Shown piece after piece: positions 16,128 through 23,263 of a stretch of DNA of 64,000 nucleotides. The stretch is from NCBI GenBank assembly GCA_032252755.1, contig JAVUPY010000007.1, positions 1 to 64,000 of the forward strand, given 5' to 3'. The stretch comes from Terriglobia bacterium. GTDB taxonomy: Bacteria > Acidobacteriota > Terriglobia > Terriglobales > Acidobacteriaceae. Made by a program: the position numbers and the translations under genes. The notes under the pieces are model-generated. The model saw nothing but the letters and a program-made list of their open reading frames with translations, was not told the DNA's origin and searched no databases. Position 1 is the first letter of the stretch, and each line of letters starts with the position of its first letter.

Positions 16128-16961
16128 TTAATTCGTTCGTCCGATCCAACCCAGGGCCGCAAAGAGTTCGAAGTTGTTGCGGAGGTGTTCTTCCCAGCAG
16201 CTTTCGCTGACGGTCGAATCTCGAAATGCGGCTTCAAGCACGTTTCCAAGAGGAAGCCCTTTGGAAATGTGATCGAGCAACGCGAAAGTGTTCAAATCGA
16301 TACGCTTGTAATGGACCTGAAAATCTAGTCTATGGACCACTAGTCCAACTGGAAACTGCAGGTTGCGTGGCGCTTTGCGCAGTTTCCTTATGGACCCCTT
16401 AGCACTAAGCTGGTCACGTACGTTCAGCAGGGTTTCGTCGACCGAATAGCAAAGTTTCAGAAGTCTGATATGAGGCTGCAGAGCCAATCTGGAATTCGCT
16501 GTGAGTTCCGAAAATTGTTCTGTGGCCAAAGGTCGGAATTCCGCGCCATCGAACGCTTCGATGTGAGCCCATTCAAGTCGTGCCATTTCCAGTGCGAGTG
16601 GAAGGCGAGGACCGACCAGCCATCCGTGCCTCTCGATCCAGTGCGGAAGTTGCTCCCCAAGGTTGCGGAGGGTGAACGTTCGAGATGGACAATCCTCCAA
16701 GTACTGTTTTCTGATCAAATCGAACCGTTTAGCGCCGAGTACTGCTCGTAGTCCGGGGAAGTCCTCGCCAAGAGAATCAAGAACTCGACTCCAGTACGAG
16801 CGGGTGTAGATACCAAGGCGTTCCTGGGCGCCGAGCCGGGGAGTGGCGCGGAGCAGCTTCATTGCTCTTGCCTGGCCTGTCCGGCGCACATCTCCCAACG
16901 CGGTCACCGGTCGCATTATCGACGTGGCGAAGAGCCGTTGCATTTCTGCAAGTCTGCTCAC
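16128..16961 (-). CDS. DUF2063/HvfC-BufC-like partner protein
   Basis: In this 277-residue protein the first about 95 residues match the DUF2063 N-terminal domain: LAEMQRLFATSIMRPVT, then RLGIYTRSYWSRVLDSLGEDFPGLRAVLG, and FDLIRKQYLEDCPSRTFTLRNLGEQLPHWI. The C-terminal part (about 180 residues) is typical of BufC/HvfC and probably carries the peptide-recognition domain. In known systems (HvfBC, TglHI, MbnBC) this protein binds the precursor leader and delivers it to the MNIO enzyme. Its ATG overlaps the stop of the DUF692 gene by 4 bp (ATGA), showing tight coupling. It ends about a dozen bases before the DoxX GTG. Confidence 0.85.
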   Translation of the reverse strand: MSRLAEMQRLFATSIMRPVTALGDVRRTGQARAMKLLRATPRLGAQERLGIYTRSYWSRVLDSLGEDFPGLRAVLGAKRFDLIRKQYLEDCPSRTFTLRNLGEQLPHWIERHGWLVGPRLPLALEMARLEWAHIEAFDGAEFRPLATEQFSELTANSRLALQPHIRLLKLCYSVDETLLNVRDQLSAKGSIRKLRKAPRNLQFPVGLVVHRLDFQVHYKRIDLNTFALLDHISKGLPLGNVLEAAFRDSTVSESCWEEHLRNNFELFAALGWIGRTN

Positions 16962-17812
16962 GAGGCCGCCTCACAACACGTTGCCTGTTCAAGAAACGAG
17001 CGAGACTTCAATGCCTCGGTCATCACTTCATCAAAACTCGGAATGCGATCGTCCCACTCCAGAAGTGTGGCGGTAGGGCCGACTCGATCGATGACTCGGC
17101 TGTAAAGCCTCCAGACATCATTCACTACGGGATGATCGTGAGTGTCCAGAATGTAATTGTCATAGTTTGAATGACCCGCAATATGAATCTGCGCAACTCG
17201 TTCTGTTGGGACCGAGTCGACATAGAGGGAGGGATCGAACTCGTGATTCCTGGAACTCACGTAGACATTATTTACGTCGATAAGTATTCCGCAGTCGGCG
17301 CGTTCAACGATCTCGGAAAGAAATTCCCACTCTGTCATCACGGAGTCCGAAAATTCGGCGTAGCTGCTGACGTTTTCTACGATCAGCGGTACCTCGAGAA
17401 AGTCCTGTGCACACTTAATATTCGCGACGCATATTTCGACTGCTTCCCAGGTGTAGGGGAGTGGAAGCAGGTCGTGCGAATAGCGACCGTCGACGCTACC
17501 CCAGCAGAGGTGATCCGAGACCCAAGGTGTCCCTGTTCGTTTGATCAGCGCTTTCAATCGGCGGAGATGATCTTGGTTCAATCCGTCCGTGGATCCGAGA
17601 TACAGGGAGACTCCGTGCTGGACAACCTTGTAGTGCTCGAGGATCGAATCGAGTATTGCAAGCGGCCGTCCACCGTCGATCATGTAGTTTTCAGAAATAA
17701 TCTCGAACCAATCAGCAGCGGGCCGGGTCTCAAGGATGTGACGATAATGCGGGACTCGGAGGCCGATTCCGACTCCGTAGTTAGTGAATCCGTTGAATCG
17801 ATTTGCAGGCAT
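16958..17812 (-). CDS. DUF692 multinuclear non-heme iron oxidase (MNIO)
   Basis: The 284-residue TIM-barrel iron oxidase belongs to the MbnB/TglH/BufB family, which modifies RiPP precursors. The usual metal ligands and signature residues are all present: GVGIGLR and PHYRHIL at the start, E37 and E41 (WFEIISENYM), H66 (QHGVSL), D100-H101 (VSDHLCW), E146-N147 (IVENVSS), D179 (LIDVNN), H210 and H214 (QIHIAGH), D223/H225 (ILDTHDH) and E252 (LEWDD). In characterised relatives the enzyme oxidises cysteines, or in one case a C-terminal Asp. The adjacent precursor has no Cys, so a different target residue is expected. A perfect hairpin stands between precursor and enzyme genes. Confidence 0.9.
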   Translation of the reverse strand: MPANRFNGFTNYGVGIGLRVPHYRHILETRPAADWFEIISENYMIDGGRPLAILDSILEHYKVVQHGVSLYLGSTDGLNQDHLRRLKALIKRTGTPWVSDHLCWGSVDGRYSHDLLPLPYTWEAVEICVANIKCAQDFLEVPLIVENVSSYAEFSDSVMTEWEFLSEIVERADCGILIDVNNVYVSSRNHEFDPSLYVDSVPTERVAQIHIAGHSNYDNYILDTHDHPVVNDVWRLYSRVIDRVGPTATLLEWDDRIPSFDEVMTEALKSRSFLEQATCCEAAS

Positions 17813-17831
17813 GATAGTCCTGTTTGCGAAT

Positions 17832-17854
17832 GGGACCGGTGGAACACCGGTCCC
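17832..17854 (-). terminator. Intra-operon hairpin between precursor and MNIO genes
   Basis: GGGACCGGT and ACCGGTCCC form a perfect 9-bp, very GC-rich stem closed by a 5-nt loop. It begins six bases after the precursor stop codon and ends about 20 bases before the MNIO start. No U-run follows, so it likely acts as a partial terminator or a 3' stabiliser that gives many precursor mRNAs per enzyme mRNA, a common arrangement in peptide operons. Confidence 0.65.
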
Positions 17855-17859
17855 GGTGA

Positions 17860-18042
17860 TTAGAAGACGTGCTTTTCTTGGTCTTTGTCCTTGTCATTCT
17901 TGTCGCCAAAGAGTGCGGCGGTGTTGACTCCATTGCCATTTGTGTTGGTAGTGAGTGTTTTGGCGAATGCGGAGCCAGAACCAGCCAGCAGTCCTGCCAT
18001 GGCAGCAGCTAATGCGAGAGACCTGAGATCGTTGTTGCTCAT
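17860..18042 (-). CDS. Cysteine-free secreted precursor peptide of the MNIO locus
   Basis: The 60-residue product begins with a Sec signal (MSNNDLRSLALAAAMAGLL... ending AFA, cleavage after about residue 27). This leaves a mature peptide of about 33 residues that starts KTLTTNTNGNG and ends KHVF. The mature part is polar: five Asn, four Asp and five Lys, with a DKNDKDKD tract, and one His next to the last two residues. It has no Cys at all, checked codon by codon; the neighbouring frames do not give a Cys-rich alternative. Its size, signal peptide and place as first gene before DUF692 and DUF2063 mark it as the BufA/HvfA-equivalent substrate. The start ATG has GAAAGG about 10 bases upstream. 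Whether it is modified is unknown. Confidence 0.75.
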   Translation of the reverse strand: MSNNDLRSLALAAAMAGLLAGSGSAFAKTLTTNTNGNGVNTAALFGDKNDKDKDQEKHVF

Positions 18043-18120
18043 TTCCGGTGTACCTTTCGAAGTTTAATTGCGACCGTCCTCGTGGTCGGCTGCCAGTTCG
18101 TATCTGCGGCAACAGCGATG

Positions 18121-18146
18121 AGAGTGTCTTTATGCGGAAAAGTTAC
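18121..18146 (-). promoter_or_regulatory. Candidate ECF-type promoter for the precursor operon
   Basis: On the minus strand GTAACTTTTC (GTAAC at 18146 to 18142) is followed, 17 bases later, by CTCTC at 18124 to 18120. The same ten-base element occurs on the plus strand in front of the sigma gene. The distance to the precursor ATG (18042) is about 80 bp. The -35 match is good; the -10 is only approximate. Confidence 0.45.
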
Positions 18147-18191
18147 GGGGCAGCTGTGAGTTAATCCACGACCAGCAGATCAAGAAGATGT

Positions 18192-18217
18192 GTAACTTTT
18201 CGGCCCTTTGCAGCGTC
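18192..18217 (+). promoter_or_regulatory. Candidate ECF promoter of the sigma factor gene
   Basis: GTAAC (18192-18196) and CGTC (18214-18217) are separated by exactly 17 bases, the typical layout of an ECF-sigma promoter (AAC-motif -35 and CGTC -10). It lies about 22 bp before the GTG of the sigma gene, so autoregulation is likely. The GTAACTTTTC core is repeated in the opposite direction before the precursor operon. Confidence 0.55.
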
Positions 18218-18239
18218 GATAAAAGACCGAAGAGAATAC

Positions 18240-18905
18240 GTGCAGGATTCCAGCGCAAAGTCGACGAATTCCGAGGAAGCCACTACTCGAGAGTCGGGTA
18301 TGATCGCCCGTATCCTCTCGGGCGAGCGCGACCTCTTTCACGATTTGATAAAGCCTTACGAACGGGGCGTATATGTCGCCGCATATTCAATCCTGCAAAA
18401 CGAGGCAGACGCCGAGGACGTCGCGCAGGAAGCAGTTCTCAAAGCGTTCGTCGGACTAAGGAATTTTCGTGGCGAATCCCGGTTCAATACATGGTTGCTT
18501 GCGATCACGCTGAACGAAGCTCGCGCCCGATTGCGACGAGTGCGGAGTTCGAGGTTCGAGTCCTTGAGCGAAAGCATGGAGGAGGACGATGGAGATTACA
18601 CTCCTGCGGTGCTGGCGGACTGGCGTTTTGTGCCTTCTGAAGCACTGGAGCAACAGGAACTGCGGAACCTGATTCAGGAGGCGATCGCACAACTATCGCT
18701 GCGAGATCGCGAAATACTATTGTTGCGCGACATCCGGGAGCTTAGTATCGCGGAAACCGCAAAGGCCCTGGGAAAAACTGAAGGAGTTGTGAAAATACGA
18801 CTCTTCCGGGCCCGGCTAAGGCTGCAGAAAATGCTTGCACCTCGGCTCGGAACGAATCGTCGCGGGTTGCTGGCTTGGTTCGCGCGGAAGGGGGGTGTTC
18901 GATGA
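18240..18905 (+). CDS. ECF RNA polymerase sigma factor
   Basis: The sigma-70 family ECF protein has about 221 residues from the GTG at 18240. Region 2: GERDLFHDLIKPYERGVYVAAYSIL, then EADAEDVAQEAVLKAFVGLRNF and FNTWLLAITLNEARARLRR. Region 4: LSLRDREILLLRDIRELSIAETAKALGKTEGVVKIRLFRARLRLQKML. An in-frame ATG at 18300 (MIARILSG) is an alternative start nearer to the family N-terminus. Its TGA overlaps the ATG of the zinc-finger anti-sigma gene. It is divergent from the MNIO/RiPP operon and shares a promoter element with it; bufferin operons in Caulobacter are known to be under ECF sigma control, which supports the link. Confidence 0.9.
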   Translation: MQDSSAKSTNSEEATTRESGMIARILSGERDLFHDLIKPYERGVYVAAYSILQNEADAEDVAQEAVLKAFVGLRNFRGESRFNTWLLAITLNEARARLRRVRSSRFESLSESMEEDDGDYTPAVLADWRFVPSEALEQQELRNLIQEAIAQLSLRDREILLLRDIRELSIAETAKALGKTEGVVKIRLFRARLRLQKMLAPRLGTNRRGLLAWFARKGGVR

Positions 18906-19153
18906 CAATCAAGTGCAGGGAAGTCTGGGACCAGATTAGCAATTACATCGATGGAACTGTACCGCCTGAGTTGAAGAGCGCGATCGAAAAACACCTCGCC
19001 CAGTGCAACTATTGCTCTGCCGTTCTCGACTCGACGAAGAACATCCTGATATTGGTAGCCGATGATCGAACTTTTAAGATTCCCATCGGGTATACAGAAA
19101 GGTTGCACGAAAGATTACAGCAGCTAATGGATGAAGAAGGCCACGAGCACTAA
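18902..19153 (+). CDS. Zinc-finger (ZAS) anti-sigma factor
   Basis: This small soluble anti-sigma factor (83 residues) has the zinc motif H31-x3-C35-x2-C38 (KHLAQCNYC) and an upstream C5, the pattern of the RsrA/ChrR-type ZAS domain. The domain would hold the ECF sigma inactive until an oxidant or metal releases it. There is no membrane segment. The ATG overlaps the sigma stop (ATGA), so the pair is translationally coupled. Thiol and zinc chemistry fits sensing of oxidative or metal stress. Confidence 0.8.
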   Translation: MTIKCREVWDQISNYIDGTVPPELKSAIEKHLAQCNYCSAVLDSTKNILILVADDRTFKIPIGYTERLHERLQQLMDEEGHEH

Positions 19154-19165
19154 TTCGGATCACAA

Positions 19166-19612
19166 TCACAACTCGCGATGGAACCACGGATGAGTGATCA
19201 TTTCCGCCACTATGAGCGTCAAGGTAGTTATAGAAAGCCACAACTGGATTCTTCGCGAATTCTTTTGACGAGATGTGAGGGGTTGTAATCTCCAATGTGC
19301 CGCTGGATTTTTTCGGATCCTGTCTTCGTTCCAGAGCAAAAACAGATTCAGGGCGGACAGTATCCCAGCCAGCGTCAACACAGGTATGCGAACCGCGTTG
19401 CGATGGAGTCCATGTGCCGGCCCGACCGCACCTGTCGCCAGCAGTGAGCCAAGACCAAGTACTACTCGAACTCCACTGATTGCCACGGCGAAAACACACA
19501 GTGCCTCCATTGCTGCAAGAAACAAAGACGACCAGGCTAGTGCCGCTGCCGTAAGTCTGGACTGCTGAAATTCATTTTGAGCGGTGGCGAGTTCTTCTGT
19601 TTCAGATCGCAT
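19166..19612 (-). CDS. Hypothetical membrane protein
   Basis: The 148-residue protein has about four hydrophobic segments: ALAWSSLFLAAMEALCVFAVA, a Gly/Ala-rich LGLGSLLATGAVG, ILTLAGILSALNLFLLW, and LWLSITTLTLIVAEMI. A polar stretch follows the third. I do not recognise the family. It converges on the anti-sigma gene with a 12-bp gap, so it could be read by the same regulon only from its own promoter. Confidence 0.5.
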   Translation of the reverse strand: MRSETEELATAQNEFQQSRLTAAALAWSSLFLAAMEALCVFAVAISGVRVVLGLGSLLATGAVGPAHGLHRNAVRIPVLTLAGILSALNLFLLWNEDRIRKNPAAHWRLQPLTSRQKNSRRIQLWLSITTLTLIVAEMITHPWFHREL

Positions 19613-19789
19613 GCACGATTAGACGCGTTGGCGTGTCGGCTGGAGGCAAGATTGTTTGTCTGGTGAGCGACCGACCTAACTTTTACCTCCATAAGACAGC
19701 GTCGTGACACCAAGTCCTTCTGGTCCTCCTATGTTTCAGGAAGGCGATCACGTTTGGATCGTACTTGTGCTTTGAACTGGAGGACTCGG

Positions 19790-20743
19790 ATGTTCCGAAG
19801 TCGCAAATTGCTTTTTCTTCTTGTTCTGGCGATGCTGGCATTCGAGAGTGTCGCTCAAACGAACAATTCTTACAACCAGACGAATTTAGTGTCTGATGTG
19901 AATGGGGTCGCGCAACACACAGACCCGGCGCTGGTGAATCCGTGGGGAATCTCCTTCGTTCCAGGCGGACCATTCTGGATCGCAAACAACGGGACCGGTA
20001 CTTCCACAATCTATGACGGATCTGGCGCGACCGAACGGCATAAGGTAACCATTCTAGCCGGGCCGAACACCAATGGGCCAGCGGTCGTCACAGGCACCGT
20101 TGCAAACACGACGACCGGTTGGATGATCGACGGGATTCCAAGTCAATTTCTATTCGTTTCCGAAGACGGCACGATCACTGGTTGGACCGGCGGAGTGAAC
20201 GCAAAGATCGTTGTGAACAATTCAGCGACCGGGGCAGTTTACAAAGGCCTCGCCACGGGTACGACTGCAACCGGCAACTTTCTCTATGCTACGAACTTTA
20301 GTCAGAATCGAGTTGACGTCTTCGACCGGAATTTCAATCTGGTCCATTTGACCGGAAACTTTAGTGATCCTGACCTCCCGGCAGGCTACGCTCCGTTTGG
20401 GATCGCAAACGTTGGGAACAATCGTCTGGTAATCACGTTTGCGATGCAGGATGCCTCAAAGAAAGGTGATGTTGCAGGTGACGGTCATGGATTTGTCGAT
20501 GTATTTGATACTGACGGAACCTTGGTTGTTCGCTTCGCAAGCCAGGGGACACCGAATTCGCCGTGGGGCATCGCTGTATCGCCTGACAACTTCGGACCGT
20601 TCAGCAATGCTATGTTGATCGGGAATTTCGGCGACGGAACCATCAATGCTTTCGATCTCGGGACGCACAATTTTCTTGGCCAGCTGAACAATGGTGCCGG
20701 TCGCCCGATGGTGATCGATGGCCTGTGGGGACTGACTTTGTGA
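19790..20743 (+). CDS. TIGR03118 family protein, C-terminally truncated
   Basis: The ATG at 19790 has GGAGGAC just upstream; a signal peptide (FRSRKLLFLLVLAMLAFESVAQ) follows. The body is a beta-propeller-like secreted protein with the TIGR03118 opening NLVSDVNGVAQHTDPALVNPWGISF. The family normally continues after GLWGLT with an FGNGG segment and 30 or more further residues; here the frame reads GLWGLTL-stop (317 residues) exactly where a truncated TonB-receptor fragment on the other strand begins. The family's function is unknown. The gene is therefore probably broken. Confidence 0.7.
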   Translation: MFRSRKLLFLLVLAMLAFESVAQTNNSYNQTNLVSDVNGVAQHTDPALVNPWGISFVPGGPFWIANNGTGTSTIYDGSGATERHKVTILAGPNTNGPAVVTGTVANTTTGWMIDGIPSQFLFVSEDGTITGWTGGVNAKIVVNNSATGAVYKGLATGTTATGNFLYATNFSQNRVDVFDRNFNLVHLTGNFSDPDLPAGYAPFGIANVGNNRLVITFAMQDASKKGDVAGDGHGFVDVFDTDGTLVVRFASQGTPNSPWGIAVSPDNFGPFSNAMLIGNFGDGTINAFDLGTHNFLGQLNNGAGRPMVIDGLWGLTL

Positions 20744-21452
20744 CAGAGCCGCCGCCGCGGCCGAACTCGGCCGGATAGGAGTTGGTCAGAACCACCACTT
20801 GCTTGACCGCCTCGGGATTCTGGTTCTGAATTGCCTGTCCGGAGATTCCGTTGTCGTTGTTGTCGAACCCATCGATCAGGAAGTTGTTCGCTCTTGGCCG
20901 AAGACCATCGACGGAATATCCGAAACCGTTGGTGAAGGCATCTCGCTGGCTTATGCTCACAATGCCTGGCTTTGTCAGCGACAGCTCCACTGGATTTTGC
21001 GAAAAGATCGGCAGCTCTGTAACAGCCGCTTCCGGCACGATCTGACTGATTTCCGCAGTTTCGGTCTGCAGGAGGCCCTGGCTGGCCTCGACCTCGATCG
21101 TGTCAACAGCAGTTCCCGGTTTGAGCTGTGCGTTCAGCGATGTGACAACCGAGGCGCGTACATCAAGCGATGGGATCTTCGCCGGGGAGAATCCCTGTTG
21201 CGTAACTGTGACTTCGTAAACACTCGGAATAACGGCTTCTATCCTGAATTCACCGTTGCTTCCGGTAGTTGTGGTGCGTACATCACCACCATTTGTATTC
21301 TTCGCCGTGACTGTCGCACCAATGACAACAGCCCCGCTTGAGTCTGTGATGGTTCCGGCGATCGTGCCCTTACTGGTCTGTGCAGGTGAAACTGTTGCAA
21401 GTGCCACCAGTATCAGGCAGGAGACAAGAACCATTGCTGAAATGCGTCTCAT
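20643..21452 (-). CDS. TonB-dependent receptor-like protein with carboxypeptidase regulatory domain, truncated
   Basis: After a signal peptide (MRRISAMVLVSCLILVALA), residues about 28-110 form a carboxypeptidase-regulatory-like (Big/CNA) domain: GTIAGTITDSSGAVVIGATVTAKN and EVTVTQQGFSPAKIPSLDV. Residues about 130-238 form the start of a TonB plug, with FLIDGFDNNDNGISGQAIQN and AEFGRGGGSVT. Such OmpA-like receptors of Acidobacteriota usually exceed 1,000 residues. Here the homology stops after GGGSVT (residue 238), and the remaining 31 residues are antisense of the TIGR03118 gene. It cannot form a barrel and is a pseudogene unless the assembly is wrong. Confidence 0.7.
   Translation of the reverse strand: MRRISAMVLVSCLILVALATVSPAQTSKGTIAGTITDSSGAVVIGATVTAKNTNGGDVRTTTTGSNGEFRIEAVIPSVYEVTVTQQGFSPAKIPSLDVRASVVTSLNAQLKPGTAVDTIEVEASQGLLQTETAEISQIVPEAAVTELPIFSQNPVELSLTKPGIVSISQRDAFTNGFGYSVDGLRPRANNFLIDGFDNNDNGISGQAIQNQNPEAVKQVVVLTNSYPAEFGRGGGSVTKSVPTGHRSPSGDRHHCSAGQENCASRDRKH
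20736..20740. other. Junction of two truncated genes
   Basis: The TIGR03118 gene (plus) is family-like up to WGLT, and the TonB-receptor gene (minus) is family-like up to GGGSVT. Both run out of homologous sequence within the same few bases. The simplest reading is one breakpoint: a deletion, inversion or assembly join. Confidence 0.65.
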
Positions 21453-21738
21453 CCATTCCTCCCGTTGACACTTCCAGCGCGTTTCCGTGGAAGTGTTACT
21501 GAGGCCATTGCAAGCAGGCAGCCGAAATCCAACTGCCCCTAAGTAGTTGACTGTGTTCAGAGTCGACTTTGAGAGTCTGCCACTCGTCTGCCCACTCGAA
21601 ATTCAATTACATCAATGCTAATGATGACTGGAGTGGTGAGTGGATCTCCTGTTCGGAGACAGCGAACCGAATCATCGATTTTCGCCCTATTCATCGGTAG
21701 CGATCACAGGTAGGTTTTCGCCAGTGTACTATCTCATC

Positions 21739-22068
21739 ATGAAAATGCCTTCAACAGAGATGTTCGTGACCAACTGGTCCGAACTCGAACCGACGCGGCA
21801 CGCGGGGGAAAGCGGTTTCGCTCTCTGGCGCACGCAAAATCTTGGAGATATTCGAATCCGCATCCTGGAATACTCTCCCGGTTACCGCGCAGATCATTGG
21901 TGCTCCAAGGGGCACGTACTGTTCTGTCTCTCCGGTTCACTTGAAGTGGAATTGAAGGACGGAAGGAAGTTCAGCTTGAGCCCGAACCAGAGCTACCAGG
22001 TCGGGGACGGAGATCCACCGCACCGTTCTCATACCAGCGAGGGCGCAACGTTGTTCGTAGTAGATTGA
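21739..22068 (+). CDS. DHCW-motif cupin protein
   Basis: The small single-domain cupin has about 109 residues from the ATG at 21739. RADHWCSKGHVLFCLSGSLEVELKDGRKFSLSPNQSYQVGDGDPPHRSHT contains the family's D-H-W-C variant at the first cupin motif and the PHRSHT second motif, so two His and one Glu-like position can bind metal. The frame is open upstream to 21640, but the extension is not family-like. Function unknown. It is divergent from the truncated TonB gene. Confidence 0.7.
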   Translation: MKMPSTEMFVTNWSELEPTRHAGESGFALWRTQNLGDIRIRILEYSPGYRADHWCSKGHVLFCLSGSLEVELKDGRKFSLSPNQSYQVGDGDPPHRSHTSEGATLFVVD

Positions 22069-22373
22069 AGAGTCGTGAGTGTCGCGGGCAGCCTGAGCGA
22101 GGGGTGCTCAGTACTCCTCTGTGCCGTACGCGTCCTGCTAGTCATCGCAAATACTGGTTGAGATTTAACTGGTCACGGCAGAGGCCGCGACTTTGTCTCA
22201 GCGTCGCAGCGCGGTTCGAAAGGGAATTCTTAGCGACGTGTTGTTTGGTTCGATTCCGTCCCTGGCCACCATCAGAATTACAGACTTCTTTCCCGGCAGC
22301 AGTTCCTACTCGCCAGTCACTTCATACCTGATCTATTCCATGGTTCTAGCCCGAGAATCGCGCTGATTGTGGC
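22069..22373. other. Gene-free stretch between convergent genes
   Basis: The 305 bases lie between the cupin gene (plus) and the J-domain gene (minus). No family-like frame, repeat or strong hairpin is visible. Confidence 0.35.
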
Positions 22374-22997
22374 TTATTCCGCCGCCGTTGCGTCTCCCGA
22401 TAGTTTTCGGAGTCGCCGGATGGCGGCGTAAGCTCTGTTGATGTCTTTAGTTTTTCTTTCTGCGAGTTCTCGTAACTCGATCCCCAGGGTGGCGACTCGG
22501 TCAGGATGGTAGTCCGCAACCAGTCTCTTGTATTTGCGTTTGATTTCGTTGTCACTGTCCTGCGGTGATGCGCTGAGCACGGAGTACGGATCATCTACTT
22601 CGGGTGAATCGTCGGCAGGAAATGGTCTCGATACTGCTTGACGTGTACTCACGGCAAAAGCTTTCCGCACCATCTGGGCGAGTCGGAATCGTTTCTCCTG
22701 CGTGGTGTCGGACTGGCTTAGATGTACTGCTTTGACGAAGCGCCCCTTGTGAATCATGACCAGTGTCCGTTCGGTCACCGGCGTGCCGAAAGTATTGCGC
22801 ATGACAGAAACAATCGATAACGGTAGACCACGGGATGGGTACTGCCACTGGATGTCGCGACAATCAACGCAGAGAGCACAAAACCATGGCCGTCGCGGCG
22901 CACGAGGATCGAGAAGCAGGGCCGTGGGCGCCATCGCCGATCTTATGTATGTCTCAACATCGAAGAGCCGGTTGATTTCGACAGGCTCGGCTGACAT
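22374..22997 (-). CDS. Protein with C-terminal J domain
   Basis: The product has about 207 residues from the ATG at 22997, which has GGGAGGAG four bases before it; a longer frame to 23063 lacks support. The last 75 residues are a J domain: DDPYSVLSASPQDSDNEIKRKYKRLVADYHPDRV, with the HPD tripeptide that stimulates DnaK, then RKTKDINRAYAAIRRL. The first 130 residues are an unassigned alpha/beta domain with a CALCVDCRD motif that could hold a metal. It may target DnaK to a specific substrate. Divergent from the hydroxyproline operon. Confidence 0.7.
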   Translation of the reverse strand: MSAEPVEINRLFDVETYIRSAMAPTALLLDPRAPRRPWFCALCVDCRDIQWQYPSRGLPLSIVSVMRNTFGTPVTERTLVMIHKGRFVKAVHLSQSDTTQEKRFRLAQMVRKAFAVSTRQAVSRPFPADDSPEVDDPYSVLSASPQDSDNEIKRKYKRLVADYHPDRVATLGIELRELAERKTKDINRAYAAIRRLRKLSGDATAAE

Positions 22998-23263
22998 CGA
23001 CTCCTCCCGAACAATGCAGGTAGCTGCTTTACCCATGGTGCCATCACTTACGGTTTTTAGCATCTGTTCTCAACCCTTAAGTATGAAACTCCACGGAGCA
23101 ACTCCTGCCAACCAGCTAGTGCAGACCGCAGCGGTGTTCACCATGGCTGGGGCGCGGCTCTCGTTCGATCCCGCCTGTCGAAATATCCATGAATTATTCG
23201 CGAAACTTGTATACCGTATTCTTATTTGACAAGAGAGAGGTTGGGCAAGACTTGGAAAACCGC

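Noticed and set aside
17171-17863. 230-codon plus-strand frame opposite the DUF692 gene
   Set aside because: Antisense of an enzyme whose metal ligands are all in place.
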